This document shows, piece by piece, positions 32,759 to 44,637 of a stretch of DNA of 64,000 nucleotides. Under the pieces are notes generated by a model, which did no database searches, was not told where the DNA came from, and saw only the letters and a program-made list of their open reading frames with translations. The stretch is from Scedosporium boydii (Eukaryota > Ascomycota > Sordariomycetes > Microascales > Microascaceae): the NCBI GenBank assembly GCA_002221725.1, contig NJFT01000220.1, positions 1 through 64,000 on the forward strand, written 5' to 3'. The translations under genes were made by a program, and so were the position numbers. The number at the start of each line of letters is the position of its first letter. Position 1 is the stretch's first letter.

Positions 32759-35489
32759 ATGAATGCTGAAACGCAGGGAAACCCGCCCCAGGAATGCAGC
32801 TCGTCTGCTGCTGGCGGCATTGGGACGAGCCCTTCAGTTCCTGCTCAGCCACCTGATCATATTCTTCGGCAGCTCGATGCTGGACTTTTTTCTCCTTCGG
32901 TAACCGCACCGGATACGTCTCCACATACTCATACGCCTGGACCTGAGCAAGGAAATCCCATGTCTACAGGCTCTACTCCAGCCCCCCCTACGGAGGCGCC
33001 ACCGAGGGCTCCGAGTGCAAAGATCATATCACCCGGTGTGGACAAGAATGCCGAGAAGCAGCCAGCCCTCGTCGCGGGGATTAGAGCGCCGACGACAAAT
33101 GCACCTCCTCCTCCTGTCCAAGCAGGCTCCAGCGAAATATCGGGGTCCCAGATCAATCCTGCATCCCTCCCGGTTGTAGGATCCGGCGTGGCGCCTACTC
33201 CCCCTTCTCAACGTCAGATCTCAGAGCCTCAACGTCCACCACCTAGCACCACTACGCAGCCTACTCGGCCTCAGTCTATGCCCCCGGTTCCACAACCTAA
33301 CCTTCCCAACGCAACTCCTCGGACTGCGTCTGCCGCTTCCGGAGGAGTGCCCAGCCAGGGGAGCCTCACCTTCCCCATTCCAGACCAAGGACCGTACACG
33401 GCGGAGAACGTTTTGGCTGGCCTTGGCTTCCCGCTGTTGGACGATACCACTATCCCCGCTCAACTCTTGGCCGATCAGTGCAATGAATTGTATAATGTTA
33501 TTATCAAGGTCACACCCCAGGCGCTTCGGCGCATCGTTAGAGACACCTGGGAAAGATCACTGGCGGGAGAGGAGGCTCACCTTTCCTTCGTGGTAAGTCG
33601 CTTTCTCCATGCGCCATAGCGCTATTCGCATGAGAGGCAAAACTAATGATACACGTCGTCAGATGAACGCGGCGTTGGATCGAGCAACTCTAGGCACCGT
33701 AAAAACAACAGCGAAGCTCCTCGGAAACAAGTTTATGAGAATGGCAGGCACGGAATTATTAAGCCAAGTTACCCCTGAGATCCTCGGTAAGATGGAGGAC
33801 CTCATTGTTTCCAAAGCTCCCGATAGCCTTCTCGACAAGGCCATGAGACGACGGTTAGACACTATCGGTGCGAGGCCACTGCTAAACATGTTGGCGCAGG
33901 CTGAGCGTCTCGGTTATGATGCAAATGACATCATCGAAGATGGAGCTCAGGGAGCACCCGCAGTAGCCAAAGCAGTGAAGACGGCAACCGCGCCGCTCAA
34001 CGGCCAAGCCTCCCTCCCTTCCACGAGTCCACCGGCGCCGCTTACTAGCGCGTGTGCTCCTCTCTCTTGCCCGCTGTGCCACCGCCAGTTCGCTGTCGTA
34101 GCCGTGCGGGATCATGTAAGTTTCTTCCATGAGCGTTGATTTCTGAATCGTGGGAGTAGGTCTCGTTCTGACCCAATCCTGCCTCCTTAGCACGTGAGAA
34201 AGAAGATATGCGCAAAGCCACCTACAAACTTCTCCTGTCCTCAGTGTGGCCAGTGCTTTTCGACGAGGTATGGTGTCGACTATCATATTCAGAATGCGGT
34301 GTGTGGTAGCGAGCCAGGAACCCAGGGCGGCCGTGATAAGAATCGATCCGGGTCGCCTATCCTCATTTCATCTGGCGAAAGCAGCCCCGTCCCACAGCCA
34401 GCGAAGCTAGTTCCTCCACCCGTACCAGCACCGCCTTACGCACAACCGCACCCACAACCACAATCACAACCACAATCTCAATCACAATCACAACCACAGC
34501 CACCTAGCGCAACACCTGTAATTACCAAGGCTCAGTATCAGAACGGTATCGGGGCGGCGCGAGCGCCTGTCCCTGCGCCTGCGCCTGCTCCCCCACAGAA
34601 TGCACCGATACACCACCCGCCCACCACCACGATCCAGCATGCAGCCGCAGCGCCTCCGGCCCAAGGGGCTGCGCCAAAACCGGCGACTCCAGGACCTGCG
34701 ACGCCGCCAACAGGTCAATATGACCCTTATGCTCATCTAACTCCGGCAAAGTTGAGCGAACTGAACGCTGAGCTCCTGGAAGCGGACCAGTCGTATGGTG
34801 AGAAAATGCGCCAGGCACAGGCGGAAATCACAGACATGGCCCAGTTAAAGGTTCGGCTGGATAATCTGAAGAACAGCCTGGCCACTAAGCAGTCCATGGT
34901 TCGCAAGAAGTACGGGGTCAGGTTGCGCGAGAGACGGAGCAAAGCTGAAGTCGCAGAGTGGCGTGCCCGGCTTCTTACCGGCACTACGAGCGGTGCCACC
35001 ACGCCAACCTCTTCGGATTTGCACCACAGCAAAAAGGCTCGCGTGAGCGTGGGTGGAGATTCTCGCCCGACGCAGCTTGACGGCGCCCCGAGTGGCCATC
35101 ACCGTGTACAGCAGACCCCAACGCGCAGTGCAGCGCCAGCGGATGTTGCTGCGCCGTTGAGCAATTCTGGCTTGATGGGGACGCCAGCGGTTCCGGAGAG
35201 AGTCGATCCGACTCGCGGCGGTACGCCCTCGTCGTCGGACAGGCCGCCATCCCATCACCGTAGCGCTCGTCCTAGTCAATTAGTGATCCCCCCGGCGACC
35301 CCGAAGCGCTTCCGGACTGAAGCCCCTGCTATAGCAACTCCGTCGACATTGAAGTGGCCGGTGAAGCCGCCGCGGTCGTCTCAGAGTGCTGCTGGTGGAG
35401 GGTCCGATAGTGACTCAGATTCGGGGTCAGATGTGGATATGATTCCTGCGCAGCTTCCACCTCCTCCTGATCGGTTTAATCGACATTGA
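32759..35489 (+). CDS. Orphan Pro-rich protein with two C2HC zinc fingers
   Basis: Exons 32759..33592, 33663..34115, 34191..35489; 861 residues. No named family recognised. The N third is Pro/Ser/Thr-rich and disordered. A helical region (about 230-400) contains NVLAGLGFPLLDD, KLLGNKFMRMAG and ARPLLNMLAQAERLGYD. Two adjacent fingers have identical spacing C-x2-C-x12-H-x5-C (C414, C417, H430, C436 and C445, C448, H461, C467). Then comes a Gln/Pro/Ser tract, a helix starting LTPAKLSELNAELLEAD (likely coiled coil) with a basic RERRSKAEVAEWRARLL, and an acidic Ser/Asp C tail. ATG 32759 was taken as the first ATG of the frame. Both introns (70, 75 nt) are GT-AG, phase 0. A nuclear, chromatin- or nucleic-acid-binding role is plausible but not shown. 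Confidence 0.75.
34440..34503 (+). repeat. Coding CACAAC/CACAATC repeat
   Basis: Imperfect hexamer repeats (CAACCA, CAATCA) within exon 3 of the zinc-finger gene, encoding alternating Gln-Pro and Gln-Ser. The unit length is a multiple of three, so length changes would keep the frame. Confidence 0.75.
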
Positions 35490-38386
35490 GCAGCACCACA
35501 ATATGGAAAATAGCTCTGGGGTTCTTGCAGATGACTTTATTTTTTTTATTCTGCCTCTTTTAGAAGTTCACGCCTCCTTTGCTCTAGCTTTTCTTTGGGC
35601 AGCATCAAATTGGTGTATATCTGTTAACTAATCTTCTTCTGATGATTCTTTGGTCTCTATTCTATTGCCCGGTAGTGAAAAAAGGCTAGTTATCATTTAC
35701 GTGGATGGCGGCTTAGGCTTATGTCTTTGTTGGGGGCGGCGTTTACATCAATGATATTGATCCTAAGGTCAATACATCCATCAATCATCAATCAAAAGGA
35801 GAAGGAGAAGGCACGGGAGACAATATTGTACTTATTTTGGAGGCCGGTCGAGAGATCAATTAGACAAAGTAATATTTTCAATCATTAATACCGATGGCTT
35901 CGAAATGTAGATGCCGAGCTGTGTACAATTGCCCTGGTGCTGGTTTACGTGACGATTCTGTGGAGGCTGTAAGTTACGTCGGCATATTGATGTTTGCCAT
36001 CCCATTCCTAGCGAAGCCTAGGCTGGTGAATAAAGAAAAGTTCCGAGGAAAGTTCTTCCCAATTTCTTTGCATTTCCACGTGGTGGCTGAAGAGATCAAA
36101 TTAATCTGATTCATCCGGGGGGCGTCGATGAAATCGGGCCGGCATTCGCCGCGGTGGAGCAAAACCAGGGAAATTCGGAGGCTAGTAACGCAAGTTCTTG
36201 CGAAATAAGGACCCTTCTCGACGTCGCGATTTTCTTTGGTGGGTGGAGGATCCGCGAGGTGAGGCGCGAGTGGGAGAAGGGGAGGGGGGTTTGTCGATGG
36301 GCTGATGATGGGCGGTGGTGGAGGCGAGAGGCGTGAGGTGGAGGGGGGGGATTCGTCTGATCTGAGGAGGTTGTTTGAGAGGTGGGGGGATGGGAGATCA
36401 AGAATGTTGGTTCGGCTCTTGTTGTGATGCGAGGTTGGTGGTGGTGGTGGTGGGAAGTCAAGTCGGTGGTTGAAGATTAGATGGGTTTGATTCAGGTCGG
36501 GATTGCGAGACCTTGAACCACACTTCGCTTATGTGGAAGAGCATCGATTGATGCAGAGTGCCGGATCGATTGATTGTCTAGGCATAACCAGCTTGGTACT
36601 CTCAAAACTCTTGACTTGTTTGCCGATACTTCCTTTGTAGTCGTCTAATGACTCCATGGACCACACATTTCTTCCTATGACGATATCTGCGTTGTCGTTA
36701 CTCGAAGGCACAAGGCTTCTTGAGCCGGTCCAGATTGGGAAGGAGGTAGGCCAAGAAAAGGATGACGAAACCAGCCAGGCCACTTTGGAGCGAACAGTCG
36801 ATTAAAGTTGAGAGTTCACAGACTGCAAACTCAATTGGATATGCACTGCCGAGAGAATCAACGGTGAAATTGATATCAATCAATTGGTTCACGCCGAGTT
36901 GGGGAAACGCATGAGCTGACGCAAACCCTTCGATTGTTACAATTGTATTGGCGTTCATTGCTTCTGCCATTGCTTGTGCAATCCTGCTTTCTCTGACTCC
37001 CAAGAGCCCAATGTCGTTCGATCAACCGATCTCGATGTTCATGTTTATTTACTCTATGAAGGCGAGTGCGTCATTGATCCCAACTACTGTCCAGTGGTAA
37101 TAGTGCTCCGAGGATTGTACTGTATCGATCGATGAGTAGAAGGCCACTCCACGCGGACTCGGAGCGACGAACACGCGTGAGCCAGTGAGTCCGCGTCGAT
37201 AGAATAGACCCGACACTCATCACTGCCCACTGCCTCCTGCTCGCATTGATGCATTTCACAGCGGTCCCAGCCTCGCAGACCACCCGCGTCCGCTCCCGGT
37301 CCCAGCCGCACGCAGTATTGATCCAATCCATCACACACTTGCCATCAGATGCCGCAAGTACACGGAAATCTACCTGGATCGAGGAGAGATGGGTGTCGAA
37401 ATAAGTGGGATTGATATCTCTTGGAAGCGAGATGCTTCAATCACCAGAAGAGGGAACAGAAATCGGAAAGCGCTATAAATGAGCGGATGATATATAACTT
37501 CCCAGCCCAGCCCAGCCACTTTCATCCGTATTCCTAGGACTGGCAGCACGACTTACAGAGAGCATAAGAATGTTTCTTCGGCTTCACCAACCACGCATGG
37601 CCAAGTGAGTCCTGTCAATATATACATACACAGCCAGGCTGGTGAGGAGGTCTCCTCCCAATCAATACAACTGGCCGCTCGTGCAGTGTACGCCATGCCA
37701 TACTCAATGCATTGACGAGCGAACCGCATCAATAAACAAACAGCATCAATAACAATATCAATATTATGCGCAGTCTCTAGATTTCAGGCGAGTCTAGTCA
37801 ACCACCTGGCGACCCATATCAAGAACGGCTTCCTCCTACTATCTATTTGGAGGGAACGCAAAACACTTGTTCTGGAGAATATAAGTAAATGAAATCGAGT
37901 GTTTCTGTTTCCAGAAAAATCCCCCGTCGAATTCGAGAATAAACACCGAGTCTTCATTATTACCCCAATCTCAAAAGGGTTCCTAGGATGGGCCACCGTT
38001 CTCATTCATACCAAGCTGCTTGATCGCCCTTCCACTTAACCTGAAACCAAGCTTCCCATTCTCAACCAAGGCAAATCGTCCAATTATCCCCTCATCGTCC
38101 CCGCTGCGATTATTTGCATCAAGAAGCCAAAATACGACCCTGCGACGGCTGCGACTTAAGAGATCGAAACCCCCTGCGCCGTGCTAGTCATAGCGCGTTC
38201 AGGGTTGGTTTAGTGGGATAGGCCGCCGATTGATCCCTTTTCTTAGCGCATCCCGAGGTTCCATTGCTCACGTCAATCCGCTGGCTGCCGGCCCAAGTCC
38301 AGCTGCGGGTGTACCGCTGCAAGCACGAAGTATTGGCACATACCAGTCCTCACTCGAGTTGCTCCTTGCCATTGAAGCAACTCACC
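35490..38386. other. Long intergenic region, 2.9 kb
   Basis: No supported gene. A G-rich plus strand (36.25-36.45 kb) gives GGT runs. On the minus strand a frame of about 107 residues (37021..36698) ends in a hydrophobic FVILFLAYLLPNL, and overlapping frames near 37.07-37.34 kb are Cys- and Trp-rich; neither has a start, splice or family evidence. CCCAG repeats occur near 37500-37520. Confidence 0.5.
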
Positions 38387-41300
38387 ATGGCCCGCCAAAA
38401 AGCTCATGATCCCCCACCCCGGACGAGTTCACGGAAGGGCGCCTTCTACCACAGCTACGGCCACCAGTCTACAGACAACGGTCAAATCTCCAGCGCTGCC
38501 GCCCAGGAAAAGCCTGTCCTGCGTGGGTCGGACCTGGTGAACCTCGGAGCCAGTGACTTTCAGCAAACCTATCAGCAGTTTCGAACGCCCAAGGGCAAGG
38601 GTCTGGGCATCATCAACAAGTTTTACAAGCCGCAAGTACGCCCGCCGTTGGAAGCTTTCGCTCTTCCACCGACCCCGGATGAACTGTAAGTTGAAATCTC
38701 TAGACTTTTCCGTGCCAGCAGTTCGTTTATTCTTGTTCATTTCCCCGTCCGTTCGCCCACCCTTGCGCATGGCTGGCGTTACTCCCGTCCATCGTCTCAG
38801 TTGCAATAGACCCGGCGAGTGTTGGTTCCATTTATGGTGTGTTTCTTTTCTCGATTCCTTCCATTCCGCCGTTCAAACCATTCTTCTACTGAGTATGTGG
38901 GAAATATGAAACTCTTCTCAGCTTCGGCTCGCCGCTTTCCCCCTCCCCGTCTCATTGGGCTGGCCCCAACGTCGATGTTAAATCCGGGAGAGCGGCTCCG
39001 GTCCTGTTGTAGGAGCTAGCAACCTTTCGGCGATTGATGACCAGACATACCATCTCTCTGGTTCAGGACTTTTTCATCCGTTGTGCGGTCTCCAGGTGCA
39101 TGCATGTGCGTCTGAGAGTGTGGGATGGCAGAGTGCCACCCTCTCCCGTGCGGTCGCACGTCCTTTTTGGATCCCAGATGGCGGATGGAAAATAGGGTCT
39201 GGCCAGGGGGTGATGACCCCAACGAAATGACGAGGGGTACCGCAGCTATTGCCAGGCCTTAACTTCTTAAGGAGTCAAGGTGGACCTGCGGTTGTGTCAA
39301 GGTTGCACTGGCATCGCATCCCTCCCTTCGATTCCCTCCCTTTAATTGAGTGCATGCGGATTTGCGGATTTTAGTGCCCCAAATTTGGAAGTACAACCAC
39401 CCTTGTACCCCCGTCGACGGCTCCTTCCCCATCACGGACGAGGAATAATAATATTGCCCTCGTTTCGCGTCTTATTGCGGCTTGGCTCCTCAGCCCATCC
39501 CATCATATTGTCCCCTTGCCTGTTGTTTGTTACCCCATTCAGATTCCCCATCCTCCTTCTTTGACTTGTTCGTTTCCCATGTCAAGCAAACCGGTTCAAA
39601 CAAAGAATCAAGCTTGATTCGACTACTTGTCACGTTTCTTTTTGTCTCGCATTGACTGTGTCTTTGCCCCTCGCTCCCGTCTCATTGCTTTTCCAATCGC
39701 TTTGTCTTGTCCTCGAGCTCCCAAGAATTCAGGAATTTGACACTGACTGCGCCCCATCCATCGCTCCCCCCCTTCTTCTAGAAGCCCCGACGAAACGACC
39801 CTTCCATCCATTCCTCCCCCTCTAGAGACTCCAACACAGCCGCGAGGCCGAACGATCAACCGGAACAACTCGACCTGGCGTCCAACTTCAGCCGTTTACT
39901 CTCACAACCCGCTCGTCGCCGCCGACTTCGCAAACCTGGCGACCTACAACTATTACGGAGCCGGCGCCGAGGGCATCTCGCCGCCGAGCTCGCCTGATAT
40001 TGGCACTTCTGGACAAGGGTGAGTTGAATGCCATTACGGTCCCGTTCCTGCTTCTTATGTAGCCATCCCGGAGTTGTTGGGGCCGATATGGCGGCCGAGT
40101 TTGGGAAGGAGGACATGGCCATAGGTTGGCTGTGACCTCTGATAGCTAGGTGTGCCAGATACCGGGCTCAATGTGCGGTTGGGTAGGAAGGCAGGTGGTT
40201 TCCTTCCGTGAACCCAACAAATTACCATCGCCAGATTTCGAGGACCCCTATTTAGGCATATGTAGTTGGATTAGTGCACGTTCCTCATGCCATTGTTCCG
40301 GCAGTACGCCGTGATGGCGATGATCCCGGGTTAAGATATGCTAACAATTGATTTCTCTCGCAGACGCGATGTCTCCCCGATCGATGAGCTCCCCGACAAG
40401 TCGGGCTTTGACCAGCGGCCTGCGAGACAAGCCTCGACATCCCAGCCTAAGAGCAACATTCCCATGATGCGACGCCAGCGTCGACAGACTCAAGAGGCTG
40501 CTGCTGCGACTTTGAGGGAGACGAAATCTAGGGAGCGCTTGCGAGACCGCAGCCAACCGCAGCAGGGCGTCTCGTCGGATGCCGCCGCAGCCTACCCGCC
40601 AGGATCCAGCACCCAAACCGCCACGGGAAGGCAGGTGTTCAAGATGGCGCAGGGTCGTGAGATGAAGTGGGATGCTATGACTGGGGAGCCAACTTTGGGC
40701 CCCAAGGGTTACTCGGCCCAGGTCAAACCCGCGGAATACGCCCAAGAGTTCGGAACCCACAGCAACCCAGCTTCGAGCGCGTTGTCGAGATTACGAAGTG
40801 CCCAGAGCAATTTTAGCGACAAGGTTAGGAGAATACGGGGCGGCGAGTCGACCAGCCCTTCTGCTCTTTCGGGAATCCCCACGAGGTCTGCGCCCCTCAG
40901 CCCCGAGCCTGAACCACGTGCGCCGGAGCGATCGCCGACAGCACCACCAGTCCAGGTATCAGCAACAGCACGACCGCCTCGGAAATCGAGCCTTACTACA
41001 AGGCCCGAGTGGAAGGGTGGCAGCGGCCGAGTCGCGCTTGTAGACCCTGTTCACGACACTCCACAAGACCCACCTCTGCACATTCCTCGCAAGAGCAGCA
41101 AGCGCTCGCCAAATGTAAACCGAGGTGCGCGTGGTGGTCCTGGCGGCCCACTGTCGCTTTCACCTGTGAGCCCCTCGGGATCTGAAACATCATTGAGTCG
41201 ACCAGATGACCCCACCACCACTACAGCCACTAGAAAGCCTATTCCCTCTCCCTTGGCTAGCCCAGACCCCAGCATGTCGACTCGAGCCCCTGGGAAAGAC

Positions 41301-42446
41301 TATCCGAGCCCACCCAATTCGGGGTCTGCCATTCCAGGATCTTATGCGACGGGCCCCTCGAGCCCAGTCCAGCCAGTAATCGGATCCCTGCCAAATTATC
41401 ACTTGGACTCGGCTCCCGCCACTGCCGCCCCTGCCCCTATCCCTTCTTCTACTATTAATATCGATGCGACAAAGGCAATTCGTAGAAAGCCTGCGACATC
41501 GACAACGGCGGCTCCGACGACTTCCTCGCCGCCAACGGCTAGCAATGCAGGAACAACAGCGACAAATCGTCCTCCAGCCCACCACAATCCCCACTTTTCG
41601 ACGGCATCGTCTGTGTACTCTCAGTTCGACCCCGCGCCGATAAATTACTCCAACGTTACAACGAACGTTAGCAACATCACCATCGCGACCCATAGCCCCA
41701 CCTCAGGCTCCGCGACCCAGCCCGCGGCGACGGTCGCCGAGGATAATTGGGTTCAGCCTCCTTCTCGATTCAGCGTCACCACATATGCGACGTCTGCGCA
41801 CACCGGATCGCCCAGTCTATCAATCGACGCCGATCGCCCTCCTATGCCGACGCCTCCCCAGGCCTTTTCCCAGCTGCAAACCAATTCCTCGTCACCCAGC
41901 CGAAAGGACAACGTCGTCATCACCATGAATCAACCATACATGTCGAGTCCCTACACGACCTCGTCGCCAGATCGAGCCAAAGCAGCTAAGCCGATGGGAC
42001 CACGCGACGTCATCCCCAACTATGTGCGGTCGAACACGTGGGGCGACTCTGGCTCTTCGGTGTTCGGCAATGATGGACGTCCCGGCTCGGTCGCCTCGAC
42101 TAGCAAGGCGCTCCCTCCCGCTCCGCCAGAGGCACGTCACGCCAATGACCGAGTGGGTTACCTCAATGCTCGTCTCGAGTCGCTTGCGAACCGACGAATC
42201 AACATCAACAGGAGCATTAAGAAAATGACGGAGATGATGCCGACGGACAACCTCATGGCGAGCGATGCCGTGCTCAAGAAGCGCGAAATCGAGAAGATTA
42301 AGATCGAGGGCCTCAAGCTCGAGCTTTCCGAAGTGCAGCGCGAGGAGTATGAGCTGGGGCTGAAACTACACAGAGCCTACAAGCGTCAAGACCGCGAGGC
42401 AGAGTTTGAACCCACGACTCTCTGGGTTCGCAGGGCTGGCTCTTAG
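38387..42446 (+). CDS. Orphan disordered protein with C-terminal coiled coil
   Basis: Exons 38387..38685, 39782..40018, 40364..42446; 872 residues. No named family recognised. The N part (LRGSDLVNLGASDFQQTYQQ, KGKGLGIINKFYKPQ) and the second exon (YSHNPLVAADFANLATYNYY) look conserved rather than random. Basic QRRQTQEAAAATL and TGRQVFKMAQGREMKWD follow. The middle 400 residues are Pro/Ser/Thr-rich. The C terminus is a charged helix from LNARLESLANRRININRSI through KKREIEKIKIEGLKLELSEV, a likely coiled coil. The introns are long for this genome (1096 and 345 nt) but have clean GTAAGT/TAG and GTGAGT/CAG ends, and both joins keep frame. Start at MARQKAHDPPP has the context CACCATGG. A scaffold role is only a guess. 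Confidence 0.72.
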
Positions 42447-43760
42447 GCATTGTGAAGGAGTGCATGTGTATACGCCTTGGCATCTAGGCTGTATTTCGTA
42501 TCCTTAACCTTAATGCCATGCAATGAGAGCGGCATTGTTTTTGTATATGACGAATCAAGGGAAGATTGACGCAGGGCCACGTGAAATTTATTTGGATATC
42601 CAACCTCATTTTATCTTTACTTTTTCTTGGTTGCTTTTCTTCTTCTTAATCATTGATGCATCTTCTTACCCTCGAAAAAGCGGTTGGTGTGCTTTGGCCC
42701 GAGCGGAGGAGTTCCGGTTTCTCTATGCTACCCAGTTTGTTCAGCCTGATGTGTCTAGGACAATCATTTCTTATCTTCTCCCTTTCTTTTTCACACTTCC
42801 TCTTTATATCGGAGAAGCAGCGTGGAAGGCCAGCTACAAGTATAGATACCTCGATATATCTTAGCCATTTGAATGTACTGTTTCATTTGTGGAATGGCTC
42901 TCCCTTCTAGCCCCAGGTGACAGTCCCTTTCTCTATGGGTTGCATTATTCGACAAAACCCGAAACCGAAAGGCCAACGTGGACATTCGGTGCTAGAACTC
43001 TTGGCTTTGGAGGAAATATTCGAGCAAACTCGATGCCCTAGCGGCTGGGTGTAGAAGATGCCGAGGTGTTCACGGCTCCCTTGCCACAGCCCCTTGTGAA
43101 ACATGGTGACATCGTATTTCGCAGTATTCCAAAACTAGTGAGAGAAAAGGGGCTGGGTGAAGAGGGGGTGGGGGGAATCACGGGGAAGTCAAGCTGATTC
43201 CGAGTTCAAGATAGCATACTCCGGGAACTGTGGCACGTACACCCAGATTTGGTGACGGTTTCGGAGTCTATCGAAATGACACAGGATGAAGAAGGAAACT
43301 TGCTTGTTTCCAAGAATAGTAGAATCGGCGACACGGGTATTAGATTGGAGGGCTTGCTGCGTCTAGCTGGAGCACCGGAGTGGATTTTGCGGGTCCGTTC
43401 CGGGACATCCCCACCGCCAAGTCCGGAGCGGAACGGCGCGGGTTCGTCGTGGGGAGGTGCAGACCGCAGAGCCAAGCTAGCTTTCTTTCTTCTTTGTTTC
43501 ACGAAGGGGGCGGAATAGCATGGCCGAGTAGTGGGAATTCGGGGTTGTGGTACTTGGAAAGGGACCGAGTCTTTCGGGCTGGGGTCGTGGTTATAAGAGG
43601 CGATGTTGGTCCCCTGTTTTGTTAGTCCGGATTTGTGTTGAGAATCACACGACGAAAATAAGATATTCGGTTCTTCTTTAGACTTGCCTTCATCGTATAA
43701 CCTTTATTTTTTTTTTCCTTTCGAGTCTAGTCTAAAGTTTGAAGAAAACAGCAGAGGAAA
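42447..43760. other. Intergenic region, promoter of scytalone dehydratase
   Basis: 1.3 kb. Short opposing frames near 43.2-43.5 kb were judged non-coding. A T-rich run just before the start (about 43707-43718) is typical of fungal leaders. No named regulator site identified. Confidence 0.55.
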
Positions 43761-44518
43761 ATGGCTACCTTGCTAAACCCTACTTACACCGAGCTCACCG
43801 AGAAGGCGGGCGAGACCACCATCACCATCCCCGCCATCACCATGGACGGTATGAGCTCGTAGATATTCTTTATGATCATTCCTCTCACCGGGGAGAAAGA
43901 GATGCTAAACACTTGGCTATTTCCTATGAACCAGACTACCTAGGCTTAAACGCCGCCCTCTACGAATGGGCCGACAGCTACGATTCCAAAGACTGGAACC
44001 GCCTCCGAAAATGTATCGCCCCAACTCTCCGCGTAAGTCCGCCCCCTCTTATATCCCTCCCCATCCCGAGACGCTCAGAGAAAGACGTTCTAACAACGAA
44101 CGGGAGGAAAAAAAAAAAAAAACAGATCGACTACCGCTCCTTCCTCGACAAACTCTGGGAAGCCATGCCCGCCGAAGAATTCATAACCATGATCTCCAGC
44201 CCCACCGTCCTCGGCGACGCCACCCTCAAGACGCAGCACTTCGTCGGCGCCTCGCGCTGGGAACGCGTCTCGGCCGACGAGGTCGTGGGCTACCACCAGC
44301 TGCGCGTGCCGCACCAGCGCTACGACAGGGACCCGGCCGAGGAAGGGGCCCAGGTGACGGTCAAGGGGCACGCGCATTCGGCGAACAAGCATTGGTATAG
44401 GAGGGTGGACGGGGTGTGGAAGTTTGCGGGGCTGTGTCCGGATATTAGGTGGTTTGAGCATGATTTTGATAGGATTTTTGAGGATGGGAGGGATAGTTTT
44501 GGGGAGAATGGGAACTGA
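43761..44518 (+). CDS. SCD1: Scytalone dehydratase (DHN-melanin synthesis)
   Basis: Exons 43761..43848, 43935..44032, 44126..44518; 192 residues. It dehydrates scytalone to 1,3,8-trihydroxynaphthalene and vermelone to 1,8-DHN, in melanin synthesis. Family landmarks are [62 protein letters not shown] and [11 protein letters not shown]. Against the Magnaporthe enzyme the active-site set is complete: Tyr45 and Tyr65 (Tyr30, Tyr50), His100 (His85), His125 (His110), Ser147 and Asn149 (Ser129, Asn131). A 3-residue insertion follows His125. Intron 1 is 86 nt, phase 1; intron 2 is 93 nt, stop-free, in frame, with an A15-CAG acceptor. The reaction is well known; no other melanin gene is visible here except the facing transcription factor. 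Confidence 0.96.
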
Positions 44519-44637
44519 AAAGGGGGGTTAGAGATGAGAGGGGAGGACGTATCAAATGTTAACTTGACGAGATGGTTATGATTGAACAATCTTGGACTCG
44601 TGTTTTCAAATTCTAGGCTCTGAAGTTATAAATGGTA

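Noticed and set aside
36111..36461. His/Pro-rich minus-strand frame
   Set aside because: Produced by GGT/GGA microsatellite-like DNA; no credible start or domain.
43206..43518. Two opposing frames of about 90-98 residues upstream of scytalone dehydratase
   Set aside because: Overlap each other, no signal, splice or domain, and lie in the expected promoter region.
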